Shown: piece by piece, positions 1 through 8,438 of the stretch
How the letters are laid out: every line of letters starts with the position of its first letter
How positions within the stretch are numbered: the first letter of the stretch is position 1
DNA from: Humibacter sp049446075
Lineage (GTDB): Bacteria; Actinomycetota; Actinomycetes; Actinomycetales; Microbacteriaceae
Reading direction: 5' to 3'
Assembly (NCBI RefSeq): GCF_049446075.1
Contig: NZ_JBMSEB010000001.1
Coordinates: 2,637,011 to 2,701,010, forward strand
DNA length: 64,000 nt
The notes under the pieces: model-generated
The model's input: the letters and a program-made list of their open reading frames with translations, nothing else
What the model was told of the DNA's origin: nothing
Database searches by the model: none
Position numbers and translations under genes: made by a program

Positions 1-662
1 CCGAAGGTCGTCTCCTGGGTGACCGCGCCCGTCAGGAATCCCTTGCCGAGGGGGCTGAACGGCACGAATCCAATGCCGAGTTCGGCGAGGGCGGGCAATA
101 TCTCGCTTTCGGGGTCACGGGTCCACAGCGAGTACTCGCTCTGCAGCGCGGTGACGGGAAAGACGGAGTGTGCCCGGCGAATGGTCTGCGCGCTCGCCTC
201 TGAGAGCCCGAAGTGGCGCACCTTGCCGGCGGCGACCAGTTCGCCCACGGTGCCCGCGACATCCTCGATGGGCACGTCCGGGTCTACCCGGTGCTGGTAG
301 AAGAGGTCGATCGCGTCGGTGCGGAGCCTGCGCAGGGATTCGTCGGCGACGCGCCTGATGTGATCAGGCCTGCTGTCGAGCCCGCTGAGCCCGTCGGCGC
401 CGAACCGCCAGCCGAACTTCGTGGCGATCACGACCTCGTCGCGTACGGGCTGGAGCGCTTCGCCCACGAGCTCTTCGTTGGCGAAGGGGCCGTATGCCTC
501 TGCGGTATCGAAGAATGTGACTCCGGAGTCGACCGCCGAGCGCAGAACGGCGATCATGTCGTCTCTGCTGCCGGGGTTCGGTCCGTAACTCTGGGACATG
601 CCCATGCATCCGAGGCCGACCGCCGAAACCGCGAGACCCTGGCCGAGCGTGCGAGTGTGCAT
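1..662 (-). CDS. Aldo/keto reductase, 3' end cut by window edge
   Basis: Reads from an ATG at 662 towards base 1 and runs off the window, so only the first 220 residues are present. They begin MHTRTLGQGLAVSAVGLG, a typical start of the aldo/keto reductase family (NADPH-dependent carbonyl reduction in the cytosol). The catalytic tetrad is visible: Asp52 in FFDTAEAYG, Tyr57, Lys82 in ATKFG and His124 in FYQHR. The visible part covers about two thirds of a usual 320-330 residue enzyme of the YakC/IolS-like subgroup. The substrate cannot be told. It is transcribed away from the next gene, leaving about 215 bases of divergent promoter region. Confidence 0.9.
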   Translation of the reverse strand, partial: MHTRTLGQGLAVSAVGLGCMGMSQSYGPNPGSRDDMIAVLRSAVDSGVTFFDTAEAYGPFANEELVGEALQPVRDEVVIATKFGWRFGADGLSGLDSRPDHIRRVADESLRRLRTDAIDLFYQHRVDPDVPIEDVAGTVGELVAAGKVRHFGLSEASAQTIRRAHSVFPVTALQSEYSLWTRDPESEILPALAELGIGFVPFSPLGKGFLTGAVTQETTF

Positions 663-878
663 TGAAAGTTCCTCCGTCGCTGCCTGAAAGCCTTCGAAGT
701 GGCCGGCCACGGGCCACGATCACGAAAGTACGCCGGGACGCCGCTCGACGGGAGGCCCTGCCAGTACACCCTTCGTCCAGGGGGTGCTACACCGGCCGTC
801 ACGAGTAGCGCCGGCGCCCGATACAACTCGCCCGGGCATCGCGCAACCACTCGACGCGGCTGAGACAGGCTGTGCAGA

Positions 879-1406
879 ATGCCGCACGTGTTCAGCCCGA
901 AGAAGTCGCTCGCCGTGTCCGCCCGGTCCCGCCTGATTCCCTTCCGTTCCCGCGCAGGACATCCAGCGGCCGAGGCGGTGTACGGCATCGATCGGTTGGT
1001 GCGTGATGTGCAGCATGGGCGCTTCGAGCGCAGCATGTCTGCACTGACCGCGGTCGGCGCGGCCGTGACCACCGCCGAGATCTATTTCGAGCACGACAAG
1101 GCGAGCTTCGGCGACAAGTGGATGTGGGCTCCCATCGTCACCGGCCCGGTCGGCGTCGTGGCGGGTGTCGCGGGCTTCGCGAGTCACAGGCTGGCCAAGA
1201 CCGCGCTGCCCGTGGCGGCGGCGATCATCCTCGCGAACGGGCTGCAGGGCGTGTGGCTGCACGCGCGGGGCATCCGGCAGAAGCCGGGTGGCTGGAAGAA
1301 CTTCCGCTACAACATGGAGATGGGGCCGCCGCTCCTGGCGCCCCTGCTCGTCACGCTCGTCGGCGGCATGGGTCTGCTCGCCGCGCTGCTGCGGAGGGAG
1401 CGGTGA
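879..1406 (+). CDS. Small integral membrane protein
   Basis: A 175-residue protein with about four hydrophobic stretches (near residues 50-65, 88-105, 110-125 and 150-170), so probably a polytopic membrane protein; I do not recognise the family. Its stop overlaps the GTG of the next gene (GTGA at 1403-1406), which suggests translational coupling with the subunit-3-like and GMC dehydrogenase genes downstream. It could be a membrane anchor or electron-transfer partner for that dehydrogenase, but this is inference from position only. The ATG at 879 lacks a clear ribosome binding site; a GTG at 888 is an alternative start. Confidence 0.7.
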   Translation: MPHVFSPKKSLAVSARSRLIPFRSRAGHPAAEAVYGIDRLVRDVQHGRFERSMSALTAVGAAVTTAEIYFEHDKASFGDKWMWAPIVTGPVGVVAGVAGFASHRLAKTALPVAAAIILANGLQGVWLHARGIRQKPGGWKNFRYNMEMGPPLLAPLLVTLVGGMGLLAALLRRER

Positions 1407-2221
1407 GCAGGCATCCACGCAACCGGCCGAAGAGCACGCTCCCGCTATCGCCCGAGAACGGCGGGGGGCGCTTTCCAGGCTTCGACGTGATGGGACAGGA
1501 GCCGCATTGGGACGGCGCGACCCGTGCCGCCATTCACGCCCGCCTGCACGGCCAACCGGCGGTGCGGTTCTTCACACAGCTCGAGGTGGCGACGGCGAAG
1601 TGCCTGCTCGACCGGCTGGTCGGGCAGCGTGCGGAGCCAGGGGACGAGACCGTCGACCTCGCCCGCATGGTGGATGCCCGCCTCGCCGAGAACCAGACCG
1701 ACGGCTGGCATTACGACACCATGCCGCGCGACTCGGAGGCGTGGCGAGCATCGCTTCGAGCTCTCAACGAGGATGCCCACGACCGTTTCGGAAGCGACTT
1801 CGCCGAATGCGATCTCGATCAGCAGCGCGAGCTCATGGAGGCTGTGCGCACCTGGGGCGAGGATCGCTGGCACGAGCTGCCGCCGGCCCAGGTGTGGAGC
1901 CTGTGGACGCGCTACGCAGCCACGGCGTTCTATTCGCATCCGGCCGTGTGGAACGAGATCGGCTTCGGCGGGCCCGCGTACCCCCGCGGCTACAAAGATC
2001 TGGGCATCGACAGGCGTGAGCCGTACGAGGTGAAGGATGCCCGCCCGAGCGACGACCCGCTGCGCAGGCCCGGCCCGCCGCAGCACGGCAAGGGCGGGGC
2101 ACGCCGCACGACGGGCCAGGGCGGAAGCGCCGCAGCCTCGGGGCGTGACAGCGGCAACGAAGGCCGTCCAGGCGGGCACGACCGCGAGCAACACGACGAG
2201 CAGCACGGAGATCACTCGTGA
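1403..2221 (+). CDS. Gluconate 2-dehydrogenase subunit 3-like protein
   Basis: A 272-residue protein resembling the small subunit (subunit 3) of gluconate 2-dehydrogenase, which accompanies flavin GMC dehydrogenases. The core at about residues 45-200 has the features expected: FFTQLEVATAKCLLDRL near the start, an acidic helical middle, and a C-terminal motif with conserved aromatic residues (AFYSHPAVWNEIGFGGPAYP, near 175-195). The GTG start at 1403 overlaps the previous stop, and its own stop overlaps the GTG of the GMC gene (2218-2221). Unlike classical periplasmic homologues I see no Tat or Sec signal at the N-terminus. The last 60 residues are low-complexity, rich in Gly, Arg and Asp. Confidence 0.8.
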   Translation: MSRHPRNRPKSTLPLSPENGGGRFPGFDVMGQEPHWDGATRAAIHARLHGQPAVRFFTQLEVATAKCLLDRLVGQRAEPGDETVDLARMVDARLAENQTDGWHYDTMPRDSEAWRASLRALNEDAHDRFGSDFAECDLDQQRELMEAVRTWGEDRWHELPPAQVWSLWTRYAATAFYSHPAVWNEIGFGGPAYPRGYKDLGIDRREPYEVKDARPSDDPLRRPGPPQHGKGGARRTTGQGGSAAASGRDSGNEGRPGGHDREQHDEQHGDHS

Positions 2222-3834
2222 CGGTGCGCGAACGCAACGAGTCCGCCTGGCTGCTCACGCCGCGGGGTGCCATCGACGAGAGCCTGCGCAGCAAGATGCG
2301 GCACTTCGACGACTCGGACGAGCTCGATGCGGTGATCGTGGGCTGCGGCGCTGGCGGTGCCACCATGCTGCAGCGGCTGGCCCGCTACGGCTGGCGCGTC
2401 GCCGCGCTCGATGCCGGCCCGTTCTGGGATCCGGAAGACGACTGGGTCAGCGACGAGGCGGCGTCCCACATGCTGTATTGGACCGAGCCCCGCGAGATCG
2501 GAGGCAACGACCCGGTGCCGCTCGGATCGAACAACTCCGGCCGCGGTGTCGGCGGGTCGATGGTGCACTACGCCGGGTACACGCCCCGATTCCATCCCAG
2601 CGATTTCCACACCCAGACCGTCGACGGCGTGGGCGCGGACTGGCCGATGGACTACGCGGATCTGCAGCCGTACTACGAGCAGATGGAGGCCGAACTGCCG
2701 GTCGCGGGCGAGGACTGGCCGTGGGGCGACCCGCACGGCTACCCGTACCGGCCGCATCCGGTCGGCGGGAACGGCGAAGTGTTCCTGCGTGGAGCGGAGC
2801 GGGCGGGCATCCAGGCGAAGGTTGGCCCCGTCGCGATAGCCAACGGGAGGTTCGGCCATCGCCCGCACTGCATCTACCGCGGGTTCTGCCTGCAGGGCTG
2901 CAAGGTGAATGCGAAGGCGTCGCCCCTCATCACCCATATTCCGGATGCCCTCGAGCACGGCGCGGAGGTGCGCCCCGACAGCATGGTCACCGGTATCGAG
3001 GTGGACGCCCTCACCGGCAGGGCGACAGGTGTGCGGTACGTGCGCGACGGGCGGGAACGGTTCCAGAAGGCATCCGTCATCATCGTCGCCGGGTACTCGA
3101 TCGAGACGCCGCGGCTGCTGCTGAACTCGGCGTCGGCTCGTTTTCCCGACGGGCTGTGCAACGACTTCGACCAGGTCGGCCGCTACCTCATGGTGCAGGG
3201 GGCTCCGCAGACGGCGGGGCGGTTCGACGCGGAGATCCGCATGTACAAGGCGCCGCCGCCGGAGGTGAGCACCGAGCAGTTCTACGAGACCGATCCGTCG
3301 AAGCCGTACAAGCGCGGCTTCTCGGTGCAGACCGTGTCGCCGCTGCCCATCACCTGGGCCGAGCACGTGATGGCGCAGGGCTATTGGGGCGACGACTTCC
3401 GCAACTACATGAGCGACTACGTGCACTGGGCGTGCCTTGGCGCGCTGTGCGAGTTCCTTCCGCTGCCCGACAACCGGGTCACGCTCTCGGAGGAGAAGGA
3501 CAGGCACGGACTGCCGATCGCGCACTTCTCGTACAGCCAGTGCGACAACGACAGACAGCTGATGGATGCCGCGACCAAGGTGATGGAGAACATCCTCACC
3601 GCGGCAGGCGCCGACGAAGTCATCACGATCAAGCGATACGCCCACCTGGTGGGCGGCGCGCGCATGGCCGCCGATGAGGAGCACGGCGTGGTGGATGCCG
3701 ACTGCCGCACCTTCGCGGTACCCAACCTGTACATCGCGGACGGCAGCGTGCTGCCGACGCAGGGCAGCGCGAATCCGGCGCTGACGATCATGGCCATCGC
3801 CGCCCGCGCAGCCGACAGGATGGCCCGCCGGTGA
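2218..3834 (+). CDS. GMC family FAD oxidoreductase (gluconate 2-dehydrogenase large-subunit-like)
   Basis: A 538-residue flavoprotein of the glucose-methanol-choline family that oxidises an alcohol or sugar acid. The FAD-binding Rossmann motif is near residues 40-65 (VIVGCGAGGATM). The second GMC signature region contains NNSGRGVGGSMVHYAG near 103-118. The C-terminus carries the expected His (HLVGGARM) and the Asn in SANPALTIMAIAARA that helps catalysis and FAD binding. A Cys-rich FCLQGCKVNAK segment is typical of gluconate dehydrogenase and sorbose dehydrogenase relatives. It starts with a GTG that overlaps the subunit-3-like gene, so the two probably form a complex. The substrate is unknown; no haem c subunit is nearby. 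Confidence 0.9.
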   Translation: MTVRERNESAWLLTPRGAIDESLRSKMRHFDDSDELDAVIVGCGAGGATMLQRLARYGWRVAALDAGPFWDPEDDWVSDEAASHMLYWTEPREIGGNDPVPLGSNNSGRGVGGSMVHYAGYTPRFHPSDFHTQTVDGVGADWPMDYADLQPYYEQMEAELPVAGEDWPWGDPHGYPYRPHPVGGNGEVFLRGAERAGIQAKVGPVAIANGRFGHRPHCIYRGFCLQGCKVNAKASPLITHIPDALEHGAEVRPDSMVTGIEVDALTGRATGVRYVRDGRERFQKASVIIVAGYSIETPRLLLNSASARFPDGLCNDFDQVGRYLMVQGAPQTAGRFDAEIRMYKAPPPEVSTEQFYETDPSKPYKRGFSVQTVSPLPITWAEHVMAQGYWGDDFRNYMSDYVHWACLGALCEFLPLPDNRVTLSEEKDRHGLPIAHFSYSQCDNDRQLMDAATKVMENILTAAGADEVITIKRYAHLVGGARMAADEEHGVVDADCRTFAVPNLYIADGSVLPTQGSANPALTIMAIAARAADRMARR

Positions 3835-3843
3835 AGTGCCGCT

Positions 3844-3962
3844 GGTTGAGTAGCGCGCCGGAGGCACGCGTATCGAAACCGGGCCCCGGCGGGTTTCGAT
3901 ACGTGTCGCTGCGCGGCGCTACTCAGCCCGCGGTGGGGTCGCTGCGCCGGCGCTACTCAACT
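3844..3962. repeat. REP-like intergenic palindromic element, copy A
   Basis: Four short modules make nested inverted repeats: GGTTGAGTAGC (3844-3854), GTATCGAAACC (3870-3880), its complement GGTTTCGATAC (3892-3902) and GCTACTCA (3918-3925), with a further half-module CGCTACTCAAC ending near 3962. The same modules recur at 44838-45028. The element sits between two co-directional genes and could form a long hairpin that stops transcription after the GMC gene. Confidence 0.8.
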
Positions 3963-3995
3963 CGTGATGATGCGTGAAGACGAAGGAGGAGACAC

Positions 3996-5834
3996 ATGGC
4001 TGAGACGGTCAGCGACGTTCTGATCGAACGACTGAAGGACTGGGGTGTTACCCGGGTTTTCGCGTTCCCGGGCGACGGCATCGGTGCTTTCGACGGTGCC
4101 CTTGGCAAGGCCCAGCGCGAGGGCCGCGGCATCGACTACATCAGACCGACCCACGAGGAGATCTGCGCCCTCATGGCGACGGCGCACGCCAAGTTCACGG
4201 GTGAGGTGGGCGTGTGCGTCGCCACGTCGAGCCCCGGCGGCTTCCACATGCTCAACGGCCTCTACGACGCGCAGATGGACAATCAGCCCGTCGTCGCGAT
4301 CGTCGGCCAGCAGGGGCTCGCCTCGCTCGGCACGTTCACCCAGCAGGAGAGCAACCTCGAGCGCACGTTCCAAGACGTCGCGTGTTACGTGCAGACCATC
4401 GTGAGCCCCGCACAGGCAGAGGCGGTGCTCGACACCGCGTTCCGCACCGCCATCGCCCGACTGCAGCCGGCCGTGGTCATCCTGCCGCACGACGTGCAGG
4501 CCATGAAGGCTGTCGCGCCGCCCGTGAAGCACTGGGTCGCACGCGCGAGCCGGGTGCCGGCATCCCCGGCGATCAGGCCACCCGAAGCGGAGCTGCTGAA
4601 GGCTGCCGACATCCTCAACGCGGGCGAGCGGGTCACGTTCCTCGTCGGAGCCGGAGCGCAGGGAGCGACCGATCTCGTGCTTCGCGCGGCGGAGCTGACC
4701 GGCGCTGGCATCATCACGGCGCTGCGGGGAAAGGATGTCATCCCTGGCGACGTCCCTCACCACACGCAGCAGGTTGGTCTGCTCGGGTCGCTGCCGAGCC
4801 TGCATCAGATGCACGAGTGCGACACCCTGCTCATGCTTGGCACGAACTATCCGTACGGGGAGTTCCTGCCTGAGACCGGCTCGGCCAGGGCCATCCAGGT
4901 GGATCTGAAGCCGGAGCAGATGGGCATCCGCTACCCCACCGAACTCAACCTCTGGGGCGACGTGAAGGCGACGCTCGAAGCGCTCATCCCGATGTTGAAG
5001 CCCAAGGAAGACCTCTCCTGGCAGCGCAAGGTGGCAGACGAGATGCGCGGCTGGGAGCGCGAGGAAGAAGCGGAGGCCATGGCCGGGTACGAAGACGGCG
5101 CCAACCCGCGCCGCTTCTACTACGAGCTGAACAAGCGGCTGCCAGACGGCGCAATCGTGACGGCGGATGCCGGCACCACGGCCGACTGGTACGCCCACCA
5201 CCTGCGCTTCAGGCGGGGCATGCGCGGAGATCTCTCCGGACGACTCGCCACCATGCTCGCCGCGATGCCCTACGCCACGGCCGCGAAGTTCGCGTTCCCC
5301 GACCGCCCCGTCATCTGCACGATCGGCGATGGTGCGTTCCAGATGCTCGGCATGAACGAGCTCATCACCATGAAGAAGTACCTGAGCAGGTTCCCGAACA
5401 AGCAGTTCGTCGTGCTCATCATGCACAACGACGACCTCGGCCAGGTGTCGTGGGAGATGCGCACAGAAGACGCCAACCCGGTGTGGCGCACCTCGCAAGA
5501 CGTCGAGTCCGTCGACTACGCCGGCTACGCACGCCTGCTCGGGTTCCAGGGCATCAGGGTGGAGAAGGACGAGGATGCCGCGCAGGCGATCGAGACGGCG
5601 CTCGCCCACGACGGGGTCACCGTGATCGACGCGATCGTGAGCCGCAGCATCCCGCCGCTGCCGCCGCACATCACGAAGGAGTACGCGAAGAACACCGGGC
5701 TGTCGCTCTTGAAGGGCGACCCGTTCGAGCTCGACGTGATCCGCGACTCCGCCACGGCGCTCGCCACCGAGGGCATCGAGCGCGTCAAGGGCGCCCTGCA
5801 CATCGGCGGAGACAAGAACGACGCAGACCGGTGA
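3996..5834 (+). CDS. Thiamine pyrophosphate-dependent enzyme (pyruvate oxidase/acetolactate synthase family)
   Basis: A 612-residue enzyme with the three-domain layout of POX/AHAS proteins: an N-terminal PYR domain (MAETVSDVLIERLKDWGV, then the cofactor-activating Glu in HEEICALMATAHAK), a central Rossmann-like domain near residues 205-350, and a C-terminal PP domain. The TPP/Mg motif is the GDGAFQMLGMNE segment followed by an Asn-Asp pair (MHNDDLGQ), with a longer gap than usual between them. It most resembles YdaP-type pyruvate oxidases, which decarboxylate pyruvate, but other 2-oxo acids are possible. An excellent ribosome binding site (GAAGGAGGAG) precedes the ATG. The enolase-superfamily gene starts 10 bases after its stop, so the two are probably one operon. 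Confidence 0.88.
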   Translation: MAETVSDVLIERLKDWGVTRVFAFPGDGIGAFDGALGKAQREGRGIDYIRPTHEEICALMATAHAKFTGEVGVCVATSSPGGFHMLNGLYDAQMDNQPVVAIVGQQGLASLGTFTQQESNLERTFQDVACYVQTIVSPAQAEAVLDTAFRTAIARLQPAVVILPHDVQAMKAVAPPVKHWVARASRVPASPAIRPPEAELLKAADILNAGERVTFLVGAGAQGATDLVLRAAELTGAGIITALRGKDVIPGDVPHHTQQVGLLGSLPSLHQMHECDTLLMLGTNYPYGEFLPETGSARAIQVDLKPEQMGIRYPTELNLWGDVKATLEALIPMLKPKEDLSWQRKVADEMRGWEREEEAEAMAGYEDGANPRRFYYELNKRLPDGAIVTADAGTTADWYAHHLRFRRGMRGDLSGRLATMLAAMPYATAAKFAFPDRPVICTIGDGAFQMLGMNELITMKKYLSRFPNKQFVVLIMHNDDLGQVSWEMRTEDANPVWRTSQDVESVDYAGYARLLGFQGIRVEKDEDAAQAIETALAHDGVTVIDAIVSRSIPPLPPHITKEYAKNTGLSLLKGDPFELDVIRDSATALATEGIERVKGALHIGGDKNDADR

Positions 5835-5844
5835 GGACGCCGCG

Positions 5845-6975
5845 ATGACGCTCGACAGTGCGGTGCGGGCGGTGCGCGCCCGCGTCTACGTGGTTCCGAC
5901 GACACTCAACGGGCATCCCATGCCCGAGTCCGACGGCACGGCGAACTGGGACTCGACCACGGTGCTCGTCGTCGAGATCGACGCAGGACGATGCACCGGG
6001 CTGGGCTACGCCTACACCTCGGCCGTCGGGCTTGGCCTCGTGCGAGACGTGCTGGCGTCTGTGGTGACGGGAGGTGACGCGCTCGACACCCCGCAGCTGT
6101 TCTGGAGCATGGCCAGAGCCGTGCGCAATATCGGCTGGCGCGGCGTCTGCGCAAGCGCGATCTCGGCCATGGACGTGGCTCTTCACGACCTCAAGGCGAA
6201 ACTGCTCGACGTATCACTGCTCGGCATGCTCGGTGCCAGCCGCGACCGCATCATGATCTACGGCAGCGGCGGATTCACGAGCTACGACCATGCCCAGCTC
6301 AGGGGCCAACTGGGCGGCTGGGCCGAGCAGGGCATCCGTGCCGTGAAGATGAAGATCGGCACGGATGCCGCCGCCGACCCGGCGAGAGTGCGTGCAGCAC
6401 GTGCCGCCATCGGCGACGAGGTCGAGCTGTTCGTAGACGCGAACGGCGCGTACGACCGCAAGCAGGCGCTCGGCATGGCCGAACGGTTCTCGGCGGAGGC
6501 CAGGGTCACCTGGTTCGAGGAGCCCGTCTCGAGCGACGACCTCGAGGGGTTGCGCCTGCTGCGCGATCGCGCGCCTGGCGGCATGCAGATCGCGGCGGGC
6601 GAATATGGATATACGCCAGCTGACTTTCATCTGCTGCTGTCCGCCGGCGCCGTGGACACGCTCCAGGCGGACGCGACGCGGTGCGGCGGCGTCACCGGAT
6701 TCCTCAACGCTGCCGAACAGTGCATCGCCTGGAACATGCCGCTGAGCGCGCACACCGCGCCCGCGTTGCATGCCGTGCTGACGGCATCCGTGAAGCCAGC
6801 GGTGAACGTGGAGTACTTCCACGACCACGCCATCATCGAGTCGTTGCTCTTCGACGGCGTGCCCGACCTGACCGACGGATGCCTCGTGCCCGACACGTCG
6901 CGCCCTGGACTCGGTCTGCAACTGACCGGCCGAGGCGAGGAGCATCTCACGGAATCGTGGAGCAGCGACGCTTGA
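5845..6975 (+). CDS. Mandelate racemase/muconate lactonizing enzyme family protein
   Basis: A 376-residue member of the enolase superfamily, cytosolic and magnesium-dependent, acting by abstracting the proton next to a carboxylate. Visible features are the N-terminal capping domain, the KxK motif (VKMKIG, near residue 170) that supplies a catalytic base, and the three metal ligands in FVDANG, WFEEP and AAGEYG (near 200, 227 and 252). The His near the C-terminal barrel end (LSAHTAPALHA) is also typical. It is probably a sugar-acid dehydratase or an epimerase, which fits its place after a TPP enzyme and a gluconate-dehydrogenase-like pair. The precise substrate cannot be read from the sequence. 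Confidence 0.88.
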   Translation: MTLDSAVRAVRARVYVVPTTLNGHPMPESDGTANWDSTTVLVVEIDAGRCTGLGYAYTSAVGLGLVRDVLASVVTGGDALDTPQLFWSMARAVRNIGWRGVCASAISAMDVALHDLKAKLLDVSLLGMLGASRDRIMIYGSGGFTSYDHAQLRGQLGGWAEQGIRAVKMKIGTDAAADPARVRAARAAIGDEVELFVDANGAYDRKQALGMAERFSAEARVTWFEEPVSSDDLEGLRLLRDRAPGGMQIAAGEYGYTPADFHLLLSAGAVDTLQADATRCGGVTGFLNAAEQCIAWNMPLSAHTAPALHAVLTASVKPAVNVEYFHDHAIIESLLFDGVPDLTDGCLVPDTSRPGLGLQLTGRGEEHLTESWSSDA

Positions 6976-7040
6976 GCAGCGCCTCGCATCCAGACGCTGC
7001 TCACTGCCCGCCGAACTGCGGTGGCGGCCGAACCGCGGTG

Positions 7041-7406
7041 TCAGGCGATCTTGCGCACCGGATGCGCGTCGCGATCAGGGCGCTGCTGCCCCGCGCGGCC
7101 GGCGTGCGCGGGCGATCCGTCTTCGTCGAGCACGACGAGTCCGCGGGGCCCGTTCGCCTCCGACTCGAGGAGCCGCAACCAGTCGCGGTTGATGGCGGGC
7201 ACCCTCGACCCGAGGTACTTGAAATACACGGGCACTTCGGCGGACATCCACATCGATGACCTGCCACTGCCAACGGAGAGGTCGTCGAGCCATGACATGA
7301 GGAACGACTCCCTGCGACGGAACTTGTTCACGATCACGATCTCGAGGTGGGTCAGGAGACGATCGTCGAACTCCACATCCTGTGGTCCATAAATCAGTGT
7401 TCCCAT
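7041..7406 (-). CDS. DUF7882-type small protein
   Basis: A 121-residue protein starting MGTLIYGPQDVEFDDRLLTH, the N-terminal pattern of a family that is abundant in Microbacteriaceae and sometimes mislabelled ATP-dependent DNA ligase. The family is known to me only as a domain of unknown function; no catalytic residues are recognisable. The body has alternating strands and a conserved SW near residue 38 (FLMSWLDD). The last 30 residues are charged and probably disordered. It is transcribed away from the DUF892 gene, with about 280 bases of regulatory DNA between them. Confidence 0.75.
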   Translation of the reverse strand: MGTLIYGPQDVEFDDRLLTHLEIVIVNKFRRRESFLMSWLDDLSVGSGRSSMWMSAEVPVYFKYLGSRVPAINRDWLRLLESEANGPRGLVVLDEDGSPAHAGRAGQQRPDRDAHPVRKIA

Positions 7407-7569
7407 GTCTGCCCCGTTCCTTACGAGCCGTCACCTGCGGTCTTCTACTAGGAAACGCAATCGCGGGAGCAGTTGGCAACGGTCACCCGTTTGGGGGCAT
7501 CCCCTTGACAAAGCGATCGGAGCTGCGAAGGGCATTTTCCCGCGCTGGACCTGCTCGGCAGACCCGTTG

Positions 7570-7584
7570 GTTTCCCCGGGAAAC
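7570..7584. promoter_or_regulatory. Inverted repeat in a divergent promoter region
   Basis: GTTTCCC and GGGAAAC flank one central C, a perfect 7-base inverted repeat in the gap between the DUF7882 and DUF892 genes. Both genes resemble stress or stationary-phase functions, so it may be a shared regulatory site. No binding protein can be named. Confidence 0.3.
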
Positions 7585-7689
7585 GATCACTATTACGGAC
7601 TTCTCCCCACCCGTTTGGCAACCCCTTATGAGGATGTTCGTCATGTCGTGGGCTGGTGCAGCACGCAATCGACGAAAGGAAGATCGCGC

Positions 7690-8175
7690 ATGTTCGAACA
7701 CTTCGACAATCCTCGCCAGCTTCTCGAATACCGCGTCGGATCGGCGGTCTCGATGGAGCAGGATTCGCTCACCATGCTGGGCGAACTCGAGGAGGCAGCG
7801 CGGAGCGAGGACATCAAGCAGATGTTCCGCCACCACGCCGATGAGACGCGCCATCAGATGAAGAACCTCGACCAGGTCTGCCAGGAGCTGCAGATCCCAG
7901 CGGCCGAGGAACCGTCGCCGACGACGAAGGGCCTCGCGAGGGAGGGCACGTCGCTCATCCGCAAGTCGGACGAGTCGCTGCTCGACGCCGTCGCGCTGTC
8001 GGCCGCGCTTGAGACCGAGCACACCGAGATCGCTGCCTACCAGTCGCTCATCTGCCTGGCCGATGCACTAGGGCTGCAGCAGGTGGTTCAACTGCTGACC
8101 CAGAACCTCGAGGAGGAGCAGCACACCAGTGAGGAGCTGTATGGCAAGCTGCGCACCGTCTCCGCGGCGGTGTAG
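7690..8175 (+). CDS. DUF892 (YciE-type) ferritin-like protein
   Basis: A 161-residue all-helical protein of the DUF892/YciF-YciE group, which has a ferritin-like four-helix bundle linked to stress responses. Metal-ligand-type residues are spread as expected: Glu in SMEQDSL, Glu and His in ADETRHQMK, the ALETEHTEIAAYQSL helix, and EEEQHTSEEL near the C-terminus. The ATG at 7690 is preceded by GAAAGGA; the longer reading frame upstream has no ribosome binding site and lacks the family pattern, so I start here. It is a single gene; a weak hairpin follows its stop. Confidence 0.88.
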   Translation: MFEHFDNPRQLLEYRVGSAVSMEQDSLTMLGELEEAARSEDIKQMFRHHADETRHQMKNLDQVCQELQIPAAEEPSPTTKGLAREGTSLIRKSDESLLDAVALSAALETEHTEIAAYQSLICLADALGLQQVVQLLTQNLEEEQHTSEELYGKLRTVSAAV

Positions 8176-8189
8176 CAGCTGAGGCCGGG

Positions 8190-8218
8190 GGATGTCGGGG
8201 TCGGGCGGCCTGACATCC
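8190..8218 (+). terminator. Possible terminator after the DUF892 gene
   Basis: GGATGTC (8190-8196) pairs with GACATCC (8212-8218) around a GC-rich 15-base loop, followed by a pyrimidine stretch. It lies just after the stop at 8175. The stem is short and the T-run is weak. Confidence 0.35.
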
Positions 8219-8308
8219 TCCTTTCGGCCGCATTTCCCGGGCATGGAGGTCTCGGGTTCGGGGTGTCGAACCGGCCGTTGAGTGACGGCGGGATCGGCGT
8301 GCATACGC

Positions 8309-8321
8309 ACAAAGCGCTTCT
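8309..8321. promoter_or_regulatory. LacI-family-type operator
   Basis: The palindromic core AAGCGCTT (8312-8319) in the context ACAAAGCGCTTCT matches the centre of operators bound by LacI-family sugar repressors. It lies about 120 bases upstream of a sugar ABC transporter operon, where such control is usual. The cognate repressor gene is not in the window. Confidence 0.45.
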
Positions 8322-8369
8322 ACTGACAACCCCTGCACTGTGCGCCGGAGGCGCCGTTTGCTTGAAAGC

Positions 8370-8415
8370 GTCGGCGGCGAGGCACCGCCGACGGCACCGT
8401 GCGATCCACGGTGCC
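8370..8415 (+). promoter_or_regulatory. Two back-to-back hairpins in the ABC operon leader
   Basis: GTCGGCGG (8370-8377) pairs perfectly with CCGCCGAC (8385-8392). Immediately next, GGCACCGTG (8393-8401) pairs with CACGGTGCC (8407-8415). The pair ends 10 bases before the ribosome binding site AAGGAG (8426-8431) of the binding-protein gene. They could protect the 5' end, tune translation or act as an attenuator; no known riboswitch was recognised. Confidence 0.5.
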
Positions 8416-8438
8416 AAACGACACCAAGGAGTGCAGCC

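Noticed and set aside
3957..5801. A 614-codon open frame antisense to the TPP enzyme gene
   Set aside because: It mirrors the codon structure of the plus-strand gene, has no recognisable domain, and such long shadows are expected at this GC content.
7504..7536. A TTGACA hexamer considered as the promoter of the DUF892 gene
   Set aside because: No acceptable -10 hexamer lies 16-18 bases downstream.
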